The notes beneath the pieces are model-generated. The model worked only from the letters and a program-made list of their open reading frames with translations, searched no databases and had not been told where the DNA came from. This document shows positions 18,870 to 29,442 of a DNA stretch of 64,000 nt, piece after piece. This DNA is from Synechococcus sp. M16CYN (lineage in GTDB: Bacteria > Cyanobacteriota > Cyanobacteriia > PCC-6307 > Cyanobiaceae). The DNA lies in assembly GCF_040371545.1 (NCBI RefSeq), contig NZ_AP029048.1, forward strand, positions 620,001-684,000, read 5' to 3'. Each line of letters starts with the position of its first letter. Within the stretch, counting starts at the first letter, position 1. Both the position numbers and the translations under genes were made by a program.

Positions 18870-19484
18870 TGATTTTAATTGTAAGTAACAACTACTGCAC
18901 CGAATTGCTATAAGCTACTTCAATCGGTTTATCCGCCGGACCCGTTGCTTGACCTAAATTAGAGATTAAACTAGTTAATTTCAGCTTTAAGGAGATAAAT
19001 TGTGCTCTAGAAAATTGCTTTAACACTATTGAGACTAGGCTATATGTGCAAAATTTTGACCAAATAAATGTGATCTCTCTATCTGCATCAGTACGCAACC
19101 AAATGGGTCTGTGATATAGCTAAGCCACAGGTTTTTAAAGTAGTTAGTAATAATGAGCACAACTCGCAGAAATAGAGCAAGTAATTCAGCCAGTAGGAAA
19201 AGTATTCTAGTAGTGCTAACATACGCGTTTAATCTAATGAAGTAAAGCTAGTGCATATGATGATGTTAAGTGATTATGACTCAAAAACCAGGCCGAAGAT
19301 TTGACTGCTGGGCTTATTGTATGACTCTATCGCCAATAGAGGTTAGCGAAATTGAAAAGACCGACTGAACTAGAGATGCGCAAGAATATTCATAGCCTTA
19401 TAAAATCAGCAATTGTCAGAAAATCTAGAAAACAGCTGATAATAACCCGATTTTAAAATATCAACATTCTGCCATAATTCTCTG
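18870..19484. other. Gene-free spacer between divergent genes
   Basis: About 600 AT-rich bases between the minus-strand GH116 group and plus-strand cobL. No supportable gene; it should contain both promoters. A minus-strand 68-codon frame (18892-19098) has a weakly protein-like end but no recognisable family. Confidence 0.5.
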
Positions 19485-20744
19485 ATGATCGATGTAATTG
19501 GCACTGATGCAGGAGCACCTGCTTCTCTAGCGGCGGCTCAGCAACAGCTGATCCGTGAAGCTCAATGTATTGCCGCTCCACTCCGACTCCAATCTGCTGT
19601 GAAAGCATGGTTAGGTCATGCAGCAACTCTCATCAACAGTGACGATCAGCGAACACTGCTGAACGCCTTACAGGAATTAGACACGACTGCAGCGGCTGTG
19701 GTACTTGCCAGTGGTGATCCCCTCTGGTTTGGCATCGGCCGCATTCTGAGCGATCGGCTAGGGCCAGATCGACTGCGGTTTCATCCAGCTCCCACCTCCC
19801 TGCAACTAGCGTTCTCGCGTATAGGCCGTTCTTGGCAGGATGCCACGTGGGTGAGTCTTCATGGCCGAGATCCGCAGGTTTTAAGTCAGGCCTTACAAAA
19901 GCGTCCTGCTGCTCTGGCCGTTTTGACAGATCCCAATCAAGGCGGTGCTGACACCGTGCGGCAAACGCTGCGGAGTAGTGGGCTTGAGGCGAGCTATACT
20001 CTTTGGTTATGTGAAAACCTTGGCCATTCTAAAGAAAGGGTTCAATGTATTGCTCCCGATATTGATCTACCTACTGATACGCAACCGCTATTGATTGTTC
20101 TGTTGATAGCGAAAAACCCATCTTCCCATCTTCCCGAGTCCTACACGCTTTTCGGTTTAGATGATGGGCTGTATTTACAACACAGCGACCGTCCGGGGTT
20201 GATGACTAAAAGAGAAGTGCGAATTCAATTGTTAGCCGACCTCAATCTGCCGGAAACAGGTGTAATTTGGGACCTGGGTGCTGGTACAGGTAGCGTGGGA
20301 ATAGAAGCTTTGCGGTTGCGACCAGATCTTCAATTGATGGCTGTAGAGCAACGTGCTGGTGGAGCGGCTTTGATTAAAGCCAATGCCGGGCGGCTTGGCG
20401 TAAAACCTACAGCCGTAATCGAGGCGGAGGCGATCAACCTGCTGCGTACAGGAGTCCCGCCAGGTTTGGATCAACCAGATCGAGTTCTTATCGGAGGTGG
20501 AGGACGCCGCCAATGCAGTAAGCTTCTGGAGCTTGTGATTGAACGACTTCAACCTGAAGGAATAATAGTTATCCCACTTGCCACTATAGAGAGTGTGGCT
20601 GAGATCCGCTCCACATTCGAAAGATCGGGCATGACTGTTCGCGTCAGTCAGCTTCAAGCTTGGCGAGGACAGACCCTTGGTGATGGCACTCGTCTCACAC
20701 CCATGAATCCAACGCTCATAGCCACTGGTACAAGGGTAGCTTAG
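19485..20744 (+). CDS. cobL: Precorrin-6Y C5,15-methyltransferase (decarboxylating), CbiE-CbiT fusion
   Basis: Acts in corrin-ring (pseudocobalamin) synthesis, methylating C5 and C15 and decarboxylating the acetate side chain. The 419 residues join two SAM-dependent domains. The CbiE-like N-terminal domain (about 1-205) has the SGDPL motif at 76-80. The CbiT-like domain (about 240-419) has the SAM-binding motif DLGAGTGSVG at 263-272 and GGGGRR near 332. Length fits cyanobacterial CobL. No other corrin genes are in the window. A gene-free 800 bp follows before convergent nadK. Confidence 0.93.
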   Translation: MIDVIGTDAGAPASLAAAQQQLIREAQCIAAPLRLQSAVKAWLGHAATLINSDDQRTLLNALQELDTTAAAVVLASGDPLWFGIGRILSDRLGPDRLRFHPAPTSLQLAFSRIGRSWQDATWVSLHGRDPQVLSQALQKRPAALAVLTDPNQGGADTVRQTLRSSGLEASYTLWLCENLGHSKERVQCIAPDIDLPTDTQPLLIVLLIAKNPSSHLPESYTLFGLDDGLYLQHSDRPGLMTKREVRIQLLADLNLPETGVIWDLGAGTGSVGIEALRLRPDLQLMAVEQRAGGAALIKANAGRLGVKPTAVIEAEAINLLRTGVPPGLDQPDRVLIGGGGRRQCSKLLELVIERLQPEGIIVIPLATIESVAEIRSTFERSGMTVRVSQLQAWRGQTLGDGTRLTPMNPTLIATGTRVA

Positions 20745-21543
20745 GGGTAAACCATTGCAAACAGAAAGCCGAGATTTTGTCATAATTACTTCATTACTCA
20801 TATAGAGATACAACATCTAGAAGGGTCGAAATTTTGAACGTCTAAAAGCATATGGTCGTCGACTACTTGATAAAAACCACATGTTATGCAGCGACGGTAA
20901 GGATGCAGCTGAATCGATCTTGGCCTTTGCCGGTTTGCCTTACGGCTTGCCCCCGTACTAACGCAGATATGGGTTTTACCACAACATTGTGTTACCAAGG
21001 GAAGTAAGATTACCCGAGAACTACTCATAACGATCAGTCATCAAAAGTAACAAGACTGAGGCAGTAGCTAGAGTTACATATTCATGTATAAAATCTACAT
21101 TTGCAAAAGCTTGAATTCTTAATACGTACACCGTGCGCTCACTCTGTCTGGTAGCGTCATTACCAGGAAAACGCTGCCCTCGCTTAGATCAAAGTAAGTG
21201 GTGCGTTAGTTTTTGTGTGGTGAGTCAATTAAGTGGAAGGGGGTGCGAATAACTAAGTATGTATTGCCGGAATGTTACCCCGCCCAAGGGGGCTATAGAA
21301 TCACCGAGATTAAAACCCAAACCAGTCGTTTGTGGATTTAGTAATTGTCTGCACAAAAATCTATCAAAATGTGCACCTCAACAAATTAATTGCATAGCTT
21401 TAGGGACAGCCTTGGTGTTTACCAGCGACGGGTACAGCTGCTAACCAGTCTCAATATCGGGGCACCACCTACCTGTGTTGGGGACTTGAGACGAGTGCTC
21501 AGTGTTACGACTCATAGTTCCATCTGGAGGCTTAGCCCAAGCG
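20745..21543. other. Gene-free spacer between convergent cobL and nadK
   Basis: No intact gene. A short plus-strand stretch (about 20835-20960) reads as protein-like (LKAYGRRLLDKNHMLCSD, then AAESILAFAGLPYGLPPY) but is bounded by stops, and I cannot assign it; it may be a remnant. No convincing terminator hairpin was found for either gene. Confidence 0.45.
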
Positions 21544-22482
21544 TTATTCTCTACCAGGCTTTGCAATGTGAGGCAGACCCCATCCCAATTTGTTGCGAAG
21601 CACTTGGAAAAACTCATGATCGACAAGCCGCACAAAACGTACGGGATGATCACTTCGGTGAATTAACACACGATCCTCCGGACACACGTAACAACCCGCA
21701 GATCCATCCACTACCATCATTAGCCGCTCCGGTGTCGCGGGAAAAACCGTTACCGGTTCGCGGTCGCTAAACACAAGAGCCCTTGACGCCAAGGAATGGG
21801 GTGCTATCGGTGTGAGCTGTAATACGGGGCAATCCGGAGAGATTACCGGACCACCGGCACTCAAGGCATAGGCGGTGGAACCAGTCGGCGTGGAAAGAAT
21901 CACCCCATCAGCAGCAATGTCCACCGGAGCATGGCGGCCGATCGCGATCTCAAAGTGACACATACTAGTGAGCGGTTCACGGTGCAAAGCCATCTCATTA
22001 AGAGAGAGGGCTTCCCAGCAGCGCTGATCACCGCGCATCACACTGACCACGAGGCTGCTGCGCTCCTCAATTTTCCATTGCTGCGTCAATATTATCTCGA
22101 GGGCGCGATCCAAATCCCCCAAGTAAGCCTCAGCCAGAAAGCCAAGGTGTCCTGTGTTAATTGTTAAAATAGGCACACGCACAGGCGCCGTCTGCCGTGC
22201 TGCTGAGAGTACGGTGCCATCGCCGCCGAGCACTATAGCTAATGCCATCGATGCATCAAAGCCCTCTGGCACAAAGGAACTGTAGCCCTGCACGCGGAGA
22301 TGTTGGTCTGGATTGGTAAATCCGACCATGCCGCCGGAGCTGCTGGCGCGTATTACTTCCTGACCAGCAGCTTCAAGACGTTGCTGAATTGTGTCTGCCG
22401 TCTGTTCTGCAAGCGGCTTGCCATCATTAACGATCAGTCCAATTCGGGGCACTGATCGAAGAGGGGGATACAACGCACCCAT
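21544..22482 (-). CDS. nadK: NAD kinase
   Basis: Phosphorylates NAD+ to NADP+ in the cytosol, supplying the photosynthetic electron acceptor. The 312 residues contain the nucleotide-binding GGDGT at 86-90 and the second signature [14 protein letters not shown] at 192-205, followed by the usual LTPIAPHSL segment. Length is typical for cyanobacterial type-1 enzymes. The gene is convergent with cobL and is preceded by a 1.1 kb AT-rich spacer. Confidence 0.95.
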   Translation of the reverse strand: MGALYPPLRSVPRIGLIVNDGKPLAEQTADTIQQRLEAAGQEVIRASSSGGMVGFTNPDQHLRVQGYSSFVPEGFDASMALAIVLGGDGTVLSAARQTAPVRVPILTINTGHLGFLAEAYLGDLDRALEIILTQQWKIEERSSLVVSVMRGDQRCWEALSLNEMALHREPLTSMCHFEIAIGRHAPVDIAADGVILSTPTGSTAYALSAGGPVISPDCPVLQLTPIAPHSLASRALVFSDREPVTVFPATPERLMMVVDGSAGCYVCPEDRVLIHRSDHPVRFVRLVDHEFFQVLRNKLGWGLPHIAKPGRE

Positions 22483-23602
22483 TTTATGGGCGTGACTTAA
22501 GACGAATAAAACAAAAAGCTGCTTGAAGCGAAATCAAATTTATGATCGCCTCACCAATGACTTTTACTCATGCATTGAACAGAGAATTACTAGTCTTAAG
22601 CTTGGACGTTAATGTCACTGACTGGACTGGTGGCTTAACATCGCAGCTAGGTTAAGTTATTGACTTATGTGGTATGGCTTTCCTAAAAGGAATTTTGTTG
22701 TGTGTAATCTAATTATTTTCTGGTAAATTGGTAATAGTGGGAGCTAAAAGTTTAAAAATGTCATTTTAAACTGAGTAAAATAATTTTACAGTTCTTATTA
22801 TCATAAATGACTGATCGGTATTAGAGAAATGACTGAAGTAGAATCAACAACCAAAAAAGTAAATCAATTAGCAGTAACTAATATTATTAATAAAATACCG
22901 AAAAAAAATTTATATTAATAAGTCGACAATAATAAAATTTGTATAGTTCAAGATTCAAAAAGTTTAAAATAATTAACTGTTTAACATCACCAATACATTT
23001 ATCCTAAGTCTTAGGAACATTAGATATTTAATAAAATAATATGTAAATTAATGTAAGGTACTTTATTAAACTAATCTAATCTATTTTAATGAAAGATAGA
23101 TAGTTAACAAAGTATATTGTTAGTTCTTTATTGCCTTGCAATAACCTGTCAAAAGAAAATAATTATGGTCAATTCCTGAGGTTTATTAATATCAAATAGT
23201 TTTAATGCTATGACCTAGAATCGTGTTCTATTGAACAAAAATGTTGATCATATTAGTAATTAAGTTTTAATTTGCATTTGCCAAAGCTTTAGTCTTATTA
23301 AAATCTAACTCAGAAGCTTTTATTAGTAATAATCTTATTGTTGGATAGCTGAATGCCATTATTGGTTAATATGATTTCGGAATAACTATTAAGCCAACTG
23401 AAATCAAATTAAGATCTAGTTTTTATAACAGATGCAAATGCAGATAAAAAGAAAGCTATAAGGCATGAACAACCAGATTTATATATCAGCTTTGAGCAAA
23501 AGATTAACTAGCATGGACTCATGTAATATCGAGATAAAAAGTTATTTTATGTGATTAAAAGTGAAATTAGAAGTTATTTGCCGGTTATCGAGACTGCTTC
23601 CA
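22483..23602. other. AT-rich gene-free spacer
   Basis: About 1.1 kb of strongly AT-rich sequence between nadK and pheS, both on the minus strand. No open frame of protein-like composition and no RNA gene seen. The contrast with the GC-balanced genes on both sides suggests erosion of former coding sequence, but nothing recognisable remains. Confidence 0.6.
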
Positions 23603-24610
23603 TCAAAACTGCTCAAGAAAGCGCAAATCACTTGTGTATAACCGACGAATATCGTCAATGCTGTGGCGAACCATGCATAACCTTTCTACCCCAACACCTG
23701 CAGCGAAACCACTGTGGCGCTCTGGATCAAGTCCTAGTCCCGTTAAAACAGCGGGATCCACCATGCCACAGCCCATTACCTCCAACCAGCGTCCATGCCA
23801 ACTTACATCCACTTCTGCAGAAGGTTCGGTGAAGGGGAAATAGCTGGTGCGAAAACGAATGGGTAGGTCTCCAAAGAATGCTTTCAAAAATGCCATCACT
23901 GTCCCCCGCAAGTGGCTGAAATCCAGGCTTTCATCCACGGCTAACACTTCCACCTGATGAAACACCGGCAAGTGGGTGGCATCTATAGTATCTCTTCGGT
24001 AGACGCGGCCTGGTGATACTATACGAACCGGCGGTGGATTCTGTTCGAGATAGCGAATCTGTACTGGAGATGTATGAGTTCTCAACAATAAGTCTCCTTC
24101 TAAGTAGAAGGTATCTTGCATGTCTCGGGCCGGGTGATCTTTTGGGATGTTTAAAGCTGTGAAGTTGTAGCGATCTTGCTCTACCTCAGGGCCTTCCGCA
24201 ACGTTATATCCCAAGCCCAGAAATAGATTAACAATCTCTTCAGTGGTGGAAATCAAGGGGTGCCGATGCCCCATAGACGCTCCAGAGGCTGGAATTGTCA
24301 CATCAAGGACTTCCTGAGAAATGCGTTTAGCCATCGCCGCCTGTTTTACAGCCTGCATACGATCGGCAAGCAGAGTCTGAACCTGATCTTTCAATGAATT
24401 AGCCCGCTTTCCTACAGCGGGTCGGTCGCACCCAGGGAGTTGTCCCATCGCACTAAGCACAGCTGAAATTCGACCTTTTCTGCCGAGTAAGCCAACACGC
24501 AACTGCTCGAGAGATTGGGCATTGACTGCTTCGGCAATTTCAGCAGCGGCTTTCTTTTCTAAAACGTCCAGCCGATCGGTGAGCTGCTGCAGAGTGACCG
24601 TGGAGCTCAC
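23603..24610 (-). CDS. pheS: Phenylalanine--tRNA ligase alpha subunit
   Basis: Catalytic subunit of the alpha2-beta2 synthetase that charges tRNA-Phe; the beta subunit gene pheT is not in this window. The 335 residues begin with a coiled-coil arm (about 1-90) and continue into the class II core. Motif 2 is visible as [21 protein letters not shown] and motif 3 as [18 protein letters not shown] near the C-terminus. Length is typical. It is divergent from surE, with an 80-base shared upstream region. Confidence 0.96.
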   Translation of the reverse strand: MSSTVTLQQLTDRLDVLEKKAAAEIAEAVNAQSLEQLRVGLLGRKGRISAVLSAMGQLPGCDRPAVGKRANSLKDQVQTLLADRMQAVKQAAMAKRISQEVLDVTIPASGASMGHRHPLISTTEEIVNLFLGLGYNVAEGPEVEQDRYNFTALNIPKDHPARDMQDTFYLEGDLLLRTHTSPVQIRYLEQNPPPVRIVSPGRVYRRDTIDATHLPVFHQVEVLAVDESLDFSHLRGTVMAFLKAFFGDLPIRFRTSYFPFTEPSAEVDVSWHGRWLEVMGCGMVDPAVLTGLGLDPERHSGFAAGVGVERLCMVRHSIDDIRRLYTSDLRFLEQF

Positions 24611-24690
24611 TAGCGTGTTTTGGGTGGGAAGCTAATTGTAAGTAGTTTGGCCGCCTCTAGGTTCCAAGAAGCACCACAGATGTCTTTGCC

Positions 24691-25488
24691 ATGACCCCGC
24701 TGCGGATTCTGATCAGCAACGATGATGGGGTTTTCGCTAGCGGAATTCGCACTCTTGCTGCTACTGCCGCTTCTCGTGGTCACCAAGTAACAGTGGTCTG
24801 TCCGGACCAAGAGCGTTCTGCCACCGGTCATAGCCTCACCCTTCAAACACCCATCCGAGCTGAACGTGCCGACGAGCTGTTTACACCAAGAGTCACTGCA
24901 TGGGCCTGCAGCGGCACTCCAGCCGACTGCATAAAGCTTGCCTTATTTGAGCTGGTGAAGGACAAACCTGATCTTGTTTTATCGGGTATCAACCACGGTC
25001 CGAATCTCGGCACAGATGTGTTTTACTCCGGCACAGTAGCCGCTGCCATGGAAGCCACACTGGAGGGAATCCGCTCTCTCGCTGTAAGCAGTGCCTGTTT
25101 TCAGTGGCGTCAATTTCAAGCCGCTGCAGATTTGGCCATGGACGTTGGCGAGCAAGCTTTAAATGATCATTGGCCCAATAATATGCTGCTGAATCTCAAC
25201 ATTCCGCCTTGTACAAGAGAGGCTATGGGTCCACTAGGTTGGACGCGTTTGTCGATTCGGAAATACGACGAACAATTCAGCCAACGCCTCGACCCGCGAG
25301 GCCGTGCTTACTATTGGCTTGCTGGCGAAGTGGTTAATGATCTCGAATCGACAAGTGAAGGACCCAAAGACTGGCTCAGCGATGTGGCGCAAGTTCACTC
25401 AAACTGCCCATCTTTGACTCCAATTCAGCCAGATCTATTTTGGCGTGGCCCACTCGGGGACCTTCCCCGAATCAAGCTTCAGGGCTAG
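24691..25488 (+). CDS. surE: 5'/3'-nucleotidase SurE
   Basis: Metal-dependent phosphatase acting on nucleoside monophosphates, linked to stationary-phase survival in other bacteria. The 265 residues carry the metal-binding motif SNDDG with Asp11 and Asp12, Ser43 in ERSATGHS, and Asn101 in [10 protein letters not shown]. Length is normal. It is divergent from pheS and convergent with the DUF3611 gene. Confidence 0.95.
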   Translation: MTPLRILISNDDGVFASGIRTLAATAASRGHQVTVVCPDQERSATGHSLTLQTPIRAERADELFTPRVTAWACSGTPADCIKLALFELVKDKPDLVLSGINHGPNLGTDVFYSGTVAAAMEATLEGIRSLAVSSACFQWRQFQAAADLAMDVGEQALNDHWPNNMLLNLNIPPCTREAMGPLGWTRLSIRKYDEQFSQRLDPRGRAYYWLAGEVVNDLESTSEGPKDWLSDVAQVHSNCPSLTPIQPDLFWRGPLGDLPRIKLQG

Positions 25489-25528
25489 TACGTGCATTAA
25501 GGCAAGTCAAAAAACAAAACCGATTTGC

Positions 25529-26089
25529 TCATTGAGTCCGATAAACTTTTTGTAACAATCGCAGCGAAAACATCAACCCGATTAAGTGAGCGAATAGCAC
25601 CTGGGTATTGCTCAACACCGAGAGCATTTCCAGGGACGTAATAGCAAGATTATCAGCCATGCCACCACTGCCAATAGCGATACCGGGAGCTTGCATCGAT
25701 GCTTGTACGAATAAGCTTCCTGCTAGAGCTTGGTAGCCGATTGCACCGAAAGTAATACCCACTAAATCCGCCAGCAAGCCTCGCTTAATTAGACGTGCAG
25801 TCTCGCCACGGGTAGGTCGTGCTGGGCTATCAACAGCTCGGCCGATTCGCACAATCAACCATCCTTGCCAAAGGCTGTATAGCAACACTAGAAAAGCCAG
25901 GGTAGTGAGCGACAGTCCTGGTCCAAGTCCCACCGCTCGCTTTGTATTGCGAGCCAGGCTTTCGCCAATGTTGTTGAAAAGCAACACACCAACAACAACT
26001 ATGCCAAGGGCAACCTGAATCCAAAAACGAATCCAGCCCATGCGCCGCAGCCCGAAGGACAACTGCTGGAAATCGAAGCGATTCGCCAT
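25529..26089 (-). CDS. DUF3611 family membrane protein
   Basis: 186-residue integral membrane protein of a family found in cyanobacteria and plastids; function not established. Four hydrophobic segments are visible, at about 22-43, 58-77, 110-132 and 158-175, with an N-terminal LSFGLRRMGWIRFW stretch typical of the family. It lies between surE (convergent) and ribF (divergent); the start regions of this gene and ribF are only 53 bases apart. Confidence 0.85.
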   Translation of the reverse strand: MANRFDFQQLSFGLRRMGWIRFWIQVALGIVVVGVLLFNNIGESLARNTKRAVGLGPGLSLTTLAFLVLLYSLWQGWLIVRIGRAVDSPARPTRGETARLIKRGLLADLVGITFGAIGYQALAGSLFVQASMQAPGIAIGSGGMADNLAITSLEMLSVLSNTQVLFAHLIGLMFSLRLLQKVYRTQ

Positions 26090-26142
26090 GCCCGGGAGGT
26101 CAGTCGTTCAAACTTGCCACTAAAGCGTCCGGCCCGCACCTC

Positions 26143-27078
26143 TTGATTCCGCTCTGCTCGCCAAAGGACGCCCGTAGGCCTACTGCATTAGCCCTGGGAA
26201 GTTTTGATGGGCTCCATGCTGGACATCGCGCTGTGATCGAGGCGGCCATAGAAGGTACTAATGCCGTCCCCAGCATGGTGAGCTTTTGGCCGCACCCCCG
26301 TGAAGTGCTCTTTGGTGAAGCGCGACTACACCTAGACCTTCCTAACGAAAAACTTTCATTACTTGAACCGTTAGGGATCGAACAGCTGGTTTTGGTGCCA
26401 TTTACGTCAGCGCTCGCTCGGCTTAGTGCAAAAGCATTTGTGAAAACAATTCTGCTAGACACCCTGAAGGCGCAGCGTATAGCTGTCGGCACAAATTTCC
26501 GTTTTGGTTACCGCCGCAGTGGAGATGCAGCTCTGTTGCGAAGCTTGGCTAGCAATCAAGGGGTTGATGTCAAAATTGTCGACAGCGTAGGAGACGCGGA
26601 GGGGCGAATGAGTAGCAGCCGAATCCGCACCGCCCTCGAGCAAGGGGCCCTTGATGAAGCCGGAACCCTGCTGGGGCGACCTTATAGATTCCAGGGCAAG
26701 GTAGTTAGCGGTCGCGGACTGGGCCGCAGGTTAGGGTGGCCGACAGCGAACCTACAGGTTGACGGCCGTAAGTTTTTGCCCAAGCTTGGCGTTTACGCAG
26801 CCTGGGCGAGCCTGGACGGGATTGAAGAATGCCTCCCCGCTGTGATGAACCTGGGGCCACAACCTACAGTGGATCCTGACTCGCCATCTGCAGTTGAGGT
26901 AAACCTGCTTGATCGCGACCTGAAACTTAAACAGCGCAAGCTACTGATCGAACCTGTTCAATGGCTACGCGGTCAACTGAGGTTTAACAATCTTCAGGCG
27001 CTCAGTGAACAGATTGGGCAGGACGCAGAACAGGCCCGACGCTTACTGCAACGCAAAGATCAGGATAGATTTGGGTAA
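26143..27078 (+). CDS. ribF: Bifunctional riboflavin kinase / FAD synthetase
   Basis: Converts riboflavin to FMN and FMN to FAD. The 311 residues contain the adenylyltransferase domain with GSFDGLHAGH at 19-28 and SSSRIR at 157-162, then the kinase domain with GRGLGRRLGWPTAN from 190 onward. The start used is a TTG at 26143; no ATG lies upstream in frame before the divergent gene, although the frame stays open, so the exact start is uncertain. The 3' end overlaps a small minus-strand gene by 19 bases. Confidence 0.93.
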   Translation: MIPLCSPKDARRPTALALGSFDGLHAGHRAVIEAAIEGTNAVPSMVSFWPHPREVLFGEARLHLDLPNEKLSLLEPLGIEQLVLVPFTSALARLSAKAFVKTILLDTLKAQRIAVGTNFRFGYRRSGDAALLRSLASNQGVDVKIVDSVGDAEGRMSSSRIRTALEQGALDEAGTLLGRPYRFQGKVVSGRGLGRRLGWPTANLQVDGRKFLPKLGVYAAWASLDGIEECLPAVMNLGPQPTVDPDSPSAVEVNLLDRDLKLKQRKLLIEPVQWLRGQLRFNNLQALSEQIGQDAEQARRLLQRKDQDRFG

Positions 27079-27179
27079 GCATTGACCAACCCCCAGACGA
27101 TGAGGAAGCCGATGCTGCCGATCAGTCCAATACCCCAGATCAAGACATGCATGGAGCTTTCGGAACCTTCGTTTTCCAT
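27060..27179 (-). CDS. Single-span membrane peptide, 39 aa
   Basis: A 39-codon minus-strand frame from ATG at 27179 to TGA at 27060, in the gap between ribF and thiE. It encodes an acidic N-terminus (MENEGSESSM), then one transmembrane helix of about 22 residues rich in Gly, Ile and Leu (HVLIWGIGLIGSIGFLIVWG), then LVNAYPNLS. This layout resembles the small single-helix subunits of photosynthetic complexes or NDH-1, but I cannot match it to PsbM, PetM, PetN, PetG or PsaM from memory. Its last 19 bases are antisense to the end of ribF. The clean topology in a short frame makes a chance ORF unlikely. Confidence 0.6.
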   Translation of the reverse strand: MENEGSESSMHVLIWGIGLIGSIGFLIVWGLVNAYPNLS

Positions 27180-27212
27180 TATCTGTGGTAGATCATCTCT
27201 TCTCAGCGTGCC

Positions 27213-28271
27213 ATGGGATGGATGGATGGAATGCCGTCAATCGATCGACGAGTGGCACGGCTAATCGATGCCAATCTAGATAGAGCCCGCGAAGGTCTAC
27301 GTGTGGTAGAAGACTGGTGTCGCTTTGGTCTTGAGCGCGACGACCTAGTGATCCGTCTTAAAGACTGGCGACACCGCTTGGGGCGTCTGCATTGCACTGC
27401 TTACAAACAGGCACGGTCTGTAGCAACGGATCCAGGAGCCGATCTAGGGCATCCCGCACAACTCGAACGCCGAAATGCCGAAGATATAGTGGTCGCTAAC
27501 TGCGGGAGAGTCCAAGAAGCTCTCCGTGTGCTGGAGGAGTACTGCCGGTTAGTTGATCCTTCTTTGGCTTCCGAAGCGACTGTGATTCGTTATGGGCTCT
27601 ACGACCTCGAATTGACCTGTCTTAATGATGCGGTTGGGGCACAACGACGCCAAAAACTTAATGACTGTCATCTTTGCCTCATTACCACTCCCTGTCCTGA
27701 TCTAATTGAGCGAGTGGGGCATGCACTTCGCAACGGAGTAGCGATGGTGCAATATCGTTGCAAACACGGAAACGACCGTCAACGACTTGAAGAAGCAAAA
27801 GATTTGCGAGCTCTTTGCCAGGTCCATGGAGCTCTTTTCCTAGTCAATGACCGTATCGACTTGGCCCTAGCGCTGGATGCAGATGGAGTGCATCTCGGTC
27901 AAGACGATTTGCCTACCAGCGTAGCGCGGGCGCTGATTGGTGATACGCGACTACTTGGTCGAAGTACGCACTCCATCCATCAATTGCGCAGTGCCGATGT
28001 TGAGCCCTGCGATTACTTAGGACTTGGTCCGGTACATAAGACGTCAATCAAGCCCGAACGGGCCGCTATTGAGGCACAACAGGTTGCCGAAGCCTTATCA
28101 CTTGCATCTCTCCCGCTATTCGCCATAGGAGGTATCCACATCGGTAACGTTGCCTCGCTGCGTAAAGCGGGCTGCCGGCGGATTGCCGTAATCAGCGCAA
28201 TCATGAATGCAGAGGACCCCGGACTTGCAACTCAACAGTTGCTTCAGGCTCTGTCGCTACCACCAAATTAA
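27213..28271 (+). CDS. thiE: Thiamine-phosphate synthase with N-terminal extension
   Basis: Joins hydroxymethylpyrimidine diphosphate and thiazole phosphate to thiamine phosphate. The 352 residues have the cyanobacterial arrangement: an N-terminal helical domain of about 140 residues (RVARLIDANLDRAREGLRV) and a C-terminal TIM-barrel synthase. The barrel shows VQYRCKHG, FLVNDRIDLALALDADGVHLGQ and GLGPVHKTSIKP followed by FAIGGI. Internal ATGs at codons 4 and 7 are alternative starts. thiS follows after 5 bases on the same strand, so the two form a thiamine operon. Confidence 0.94.
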   Translation: MGWMDGMPSIDRRVARLIDANLDRAREGLRVVEDWCRFGLERDDLVIRLKDWRHRLGRLHCTAYKQARSVATDPGADLGHPAQLERRNAEDIVVANCGRVQEALRVLEEYCRLVDPSLASEATVIRYGLYDLELTCLNDAVGAQRRQKLNDCHLCLITTPCPDLIERVGHALRNGVAMVQYRCKHGNDRQRLEEAKDLRALCQVHGALFLVNDRIDLALALDADGVHLGQDDLPTSVARALIGDTRLLGRSTHSIHQLRSADVEPCDYLGLGPVHKTSIKPERAAIEAQQVAEALSLASLPLFAIGGIHIGNVASLRKAGCRRIAVISAIMNAEDPGLATQQLLQALSLPPN

Positions 28272-28276
28272 ATTCC

Positions 28277-28495
28277 ATGGCTTTGGATCTCTATGTGAAT
28301 GGTGAACCACGTCGCCTTGATCAATCTCCGGTTTCAGCAAACTTGCTGTCAGTAATACAAGCCCTCGGACACAATCCTCAGTTAGTAGTGACTGAGCATA
28401 ACGGCGTCATTGTTCCCCGCAGTCAGTGGCCAAATATTCCAGTGGGTGATTACGACAGCCTAGAAATTGTCACCATCGTTGGCGGAGGTTCTTAG
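28277..28495 (+). CDS. thiS: Sulfur carrier protein ThiS
   Basis: Ubiquitin-fold carrier that, as a C-terminal thiocarboxylate, gives sulfur to the thiazole ring of thiamine. The 72-residue protein ends in VGGGS; the family usually ends in Gly-Gly, so one extra serine follows the diglycine here and would have to be tolerated or trimmed. The N-terminal part (LYVNGEPRRLD) and an HNGVIVPRSQW segment fit the family. It is directly downstream of thiE. Confidence 0.92.
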   Translation: MALDLYVNGEPRRLDQSPVSANLLSVIQALGHNPQLVVTEHNGVIVPRSQWPNIPVGDYDSLEIVTIVGGGS

Positions 28496-28521
28496 AGTCA
28501 AGCCACTGATTTAGTGCCGCG

Positions 28522-29442
28522 TTGGGAACCAAACTTTTATTCTGCATCCGTCGCCTGCTTGCCTTGTTGCTCCTTCCCATAGCGTTGGTAGGATTCAGTC
28601 TCGTCCAGGTACAGCCCGCCGATGCAGCCCGAGGCGGTCGCATCGGCGGTGGGAATTTTCGTGCACCGTCGACGTCGTCTCCCAGCAGCCGCAGCTACAG
28701 CGGAGGTGGCTACCGGGGTGGTGGCTTTGGCTTCCCTTTCATTATTCCAATTTTTGGATTCGGTGGTGGTGGTCTCTTCGGATTCTTAATCCTCATGGCG
28801 ATCGCAGGTGTTCTTGTAAACGCCGTTCGTAATGGAAATGTTTCACCGACATTAGATGGGAGTCAAGCTGCCCCGACGTTGTCCCGCAATGTGAACATGA
28901 TTCAAGTACAAGTAGGTCTCCTAGCCAGTGCTAAATCACTCCAAGGAGATTTACGTCGCATAGCCTTGACGGCTGACACCTCCAACATTGTCAGTTTGCA
29001 AAGGGTATTACAAGAGACAACTCTTGCCTTATTACGTCAGCCAGACCTTTGGGTATACGCCAATTCCGAAGTCGGGAACGTTCCCTTCAATGCAGCCGAA
29101 TCGACCTTCAATCGCTTGTCGATGAATGAACGCAGCAAATTAGACGCCGAATTAATCAGCAACGTCGGGGGGCGACAGCAGACCGACGTCAATCTTGGTT
29201 CCGGTGATGCGGATGCCGCCAACGAATTTATTGTAGTAACCTTACTAGCGGCATCCACAACCAAAGCCAAATTCTGTGGTATAGAAACAGAGGAGGACTT
29301 ACGTCAAACGTTGCGTATTCTCGGGTCAACAGCGTCGAGCGATCTAATTGCTCTAGAGGTAATTTGGCAACCTGAAGGACATGGAGATGTGTTGAGCGCT
29401 GAAGATTTAGTAACCGCCTACCCAAATCTTCAGCATCTCTAA
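28522..29442 (+). CDS. DUF1517 domain membrane-associated protein
   Basis: 306 residues beginning with a hydrophobic signal or anchor sequence (about 5-35). A Gly/Ser/Arg-rich low-complexity segment (about 36-72) follows, then a second hydrophobic segment near 73-103 and a globular domain of about 200 residues characteristic of DUF1517, a family of cyanobacteria and plastids with unknown function. The start is a TTG at 28522; no ATG is available before the hydrophobic segment. It follows thiS by 26 bases on the same strand and may be cotranscribed with it. Confidence 0.85.
   Translation: MGTKLLFCIRRLLALLLLPIALVGFSLVQVQPADAARGGRIGGGNFRAPSTSSPSSRSYSGGGYRGGGFGFPFIIPIFGFGGGGLFGFLILMAIAGVLVNAVRNGNVSPTLDGSQAAPTLSRNVNMIQVQVGLLASAKSLQGDLRRIALTADTSNIVSLQRVLQETTLALLRQPDLWVYANSEVGNVPFNAAESTFNRLSMNERSKLDAELISNVGGRQQTDVNLGSGDADAANEFIVVTLLAASTTKAKFCGIETEEDLRQTLRILGSTASSDLIALEVIWQPEGHGDVLSAEDLVTAYPNLQHL

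Noticed and set aside
27213-28271. TPP riboswitch ahead of thiE
   Set aside because: The short space before thiE is mostly filled by the small minus-strand gene and shows no THI-box motifs such as CTGAGA.
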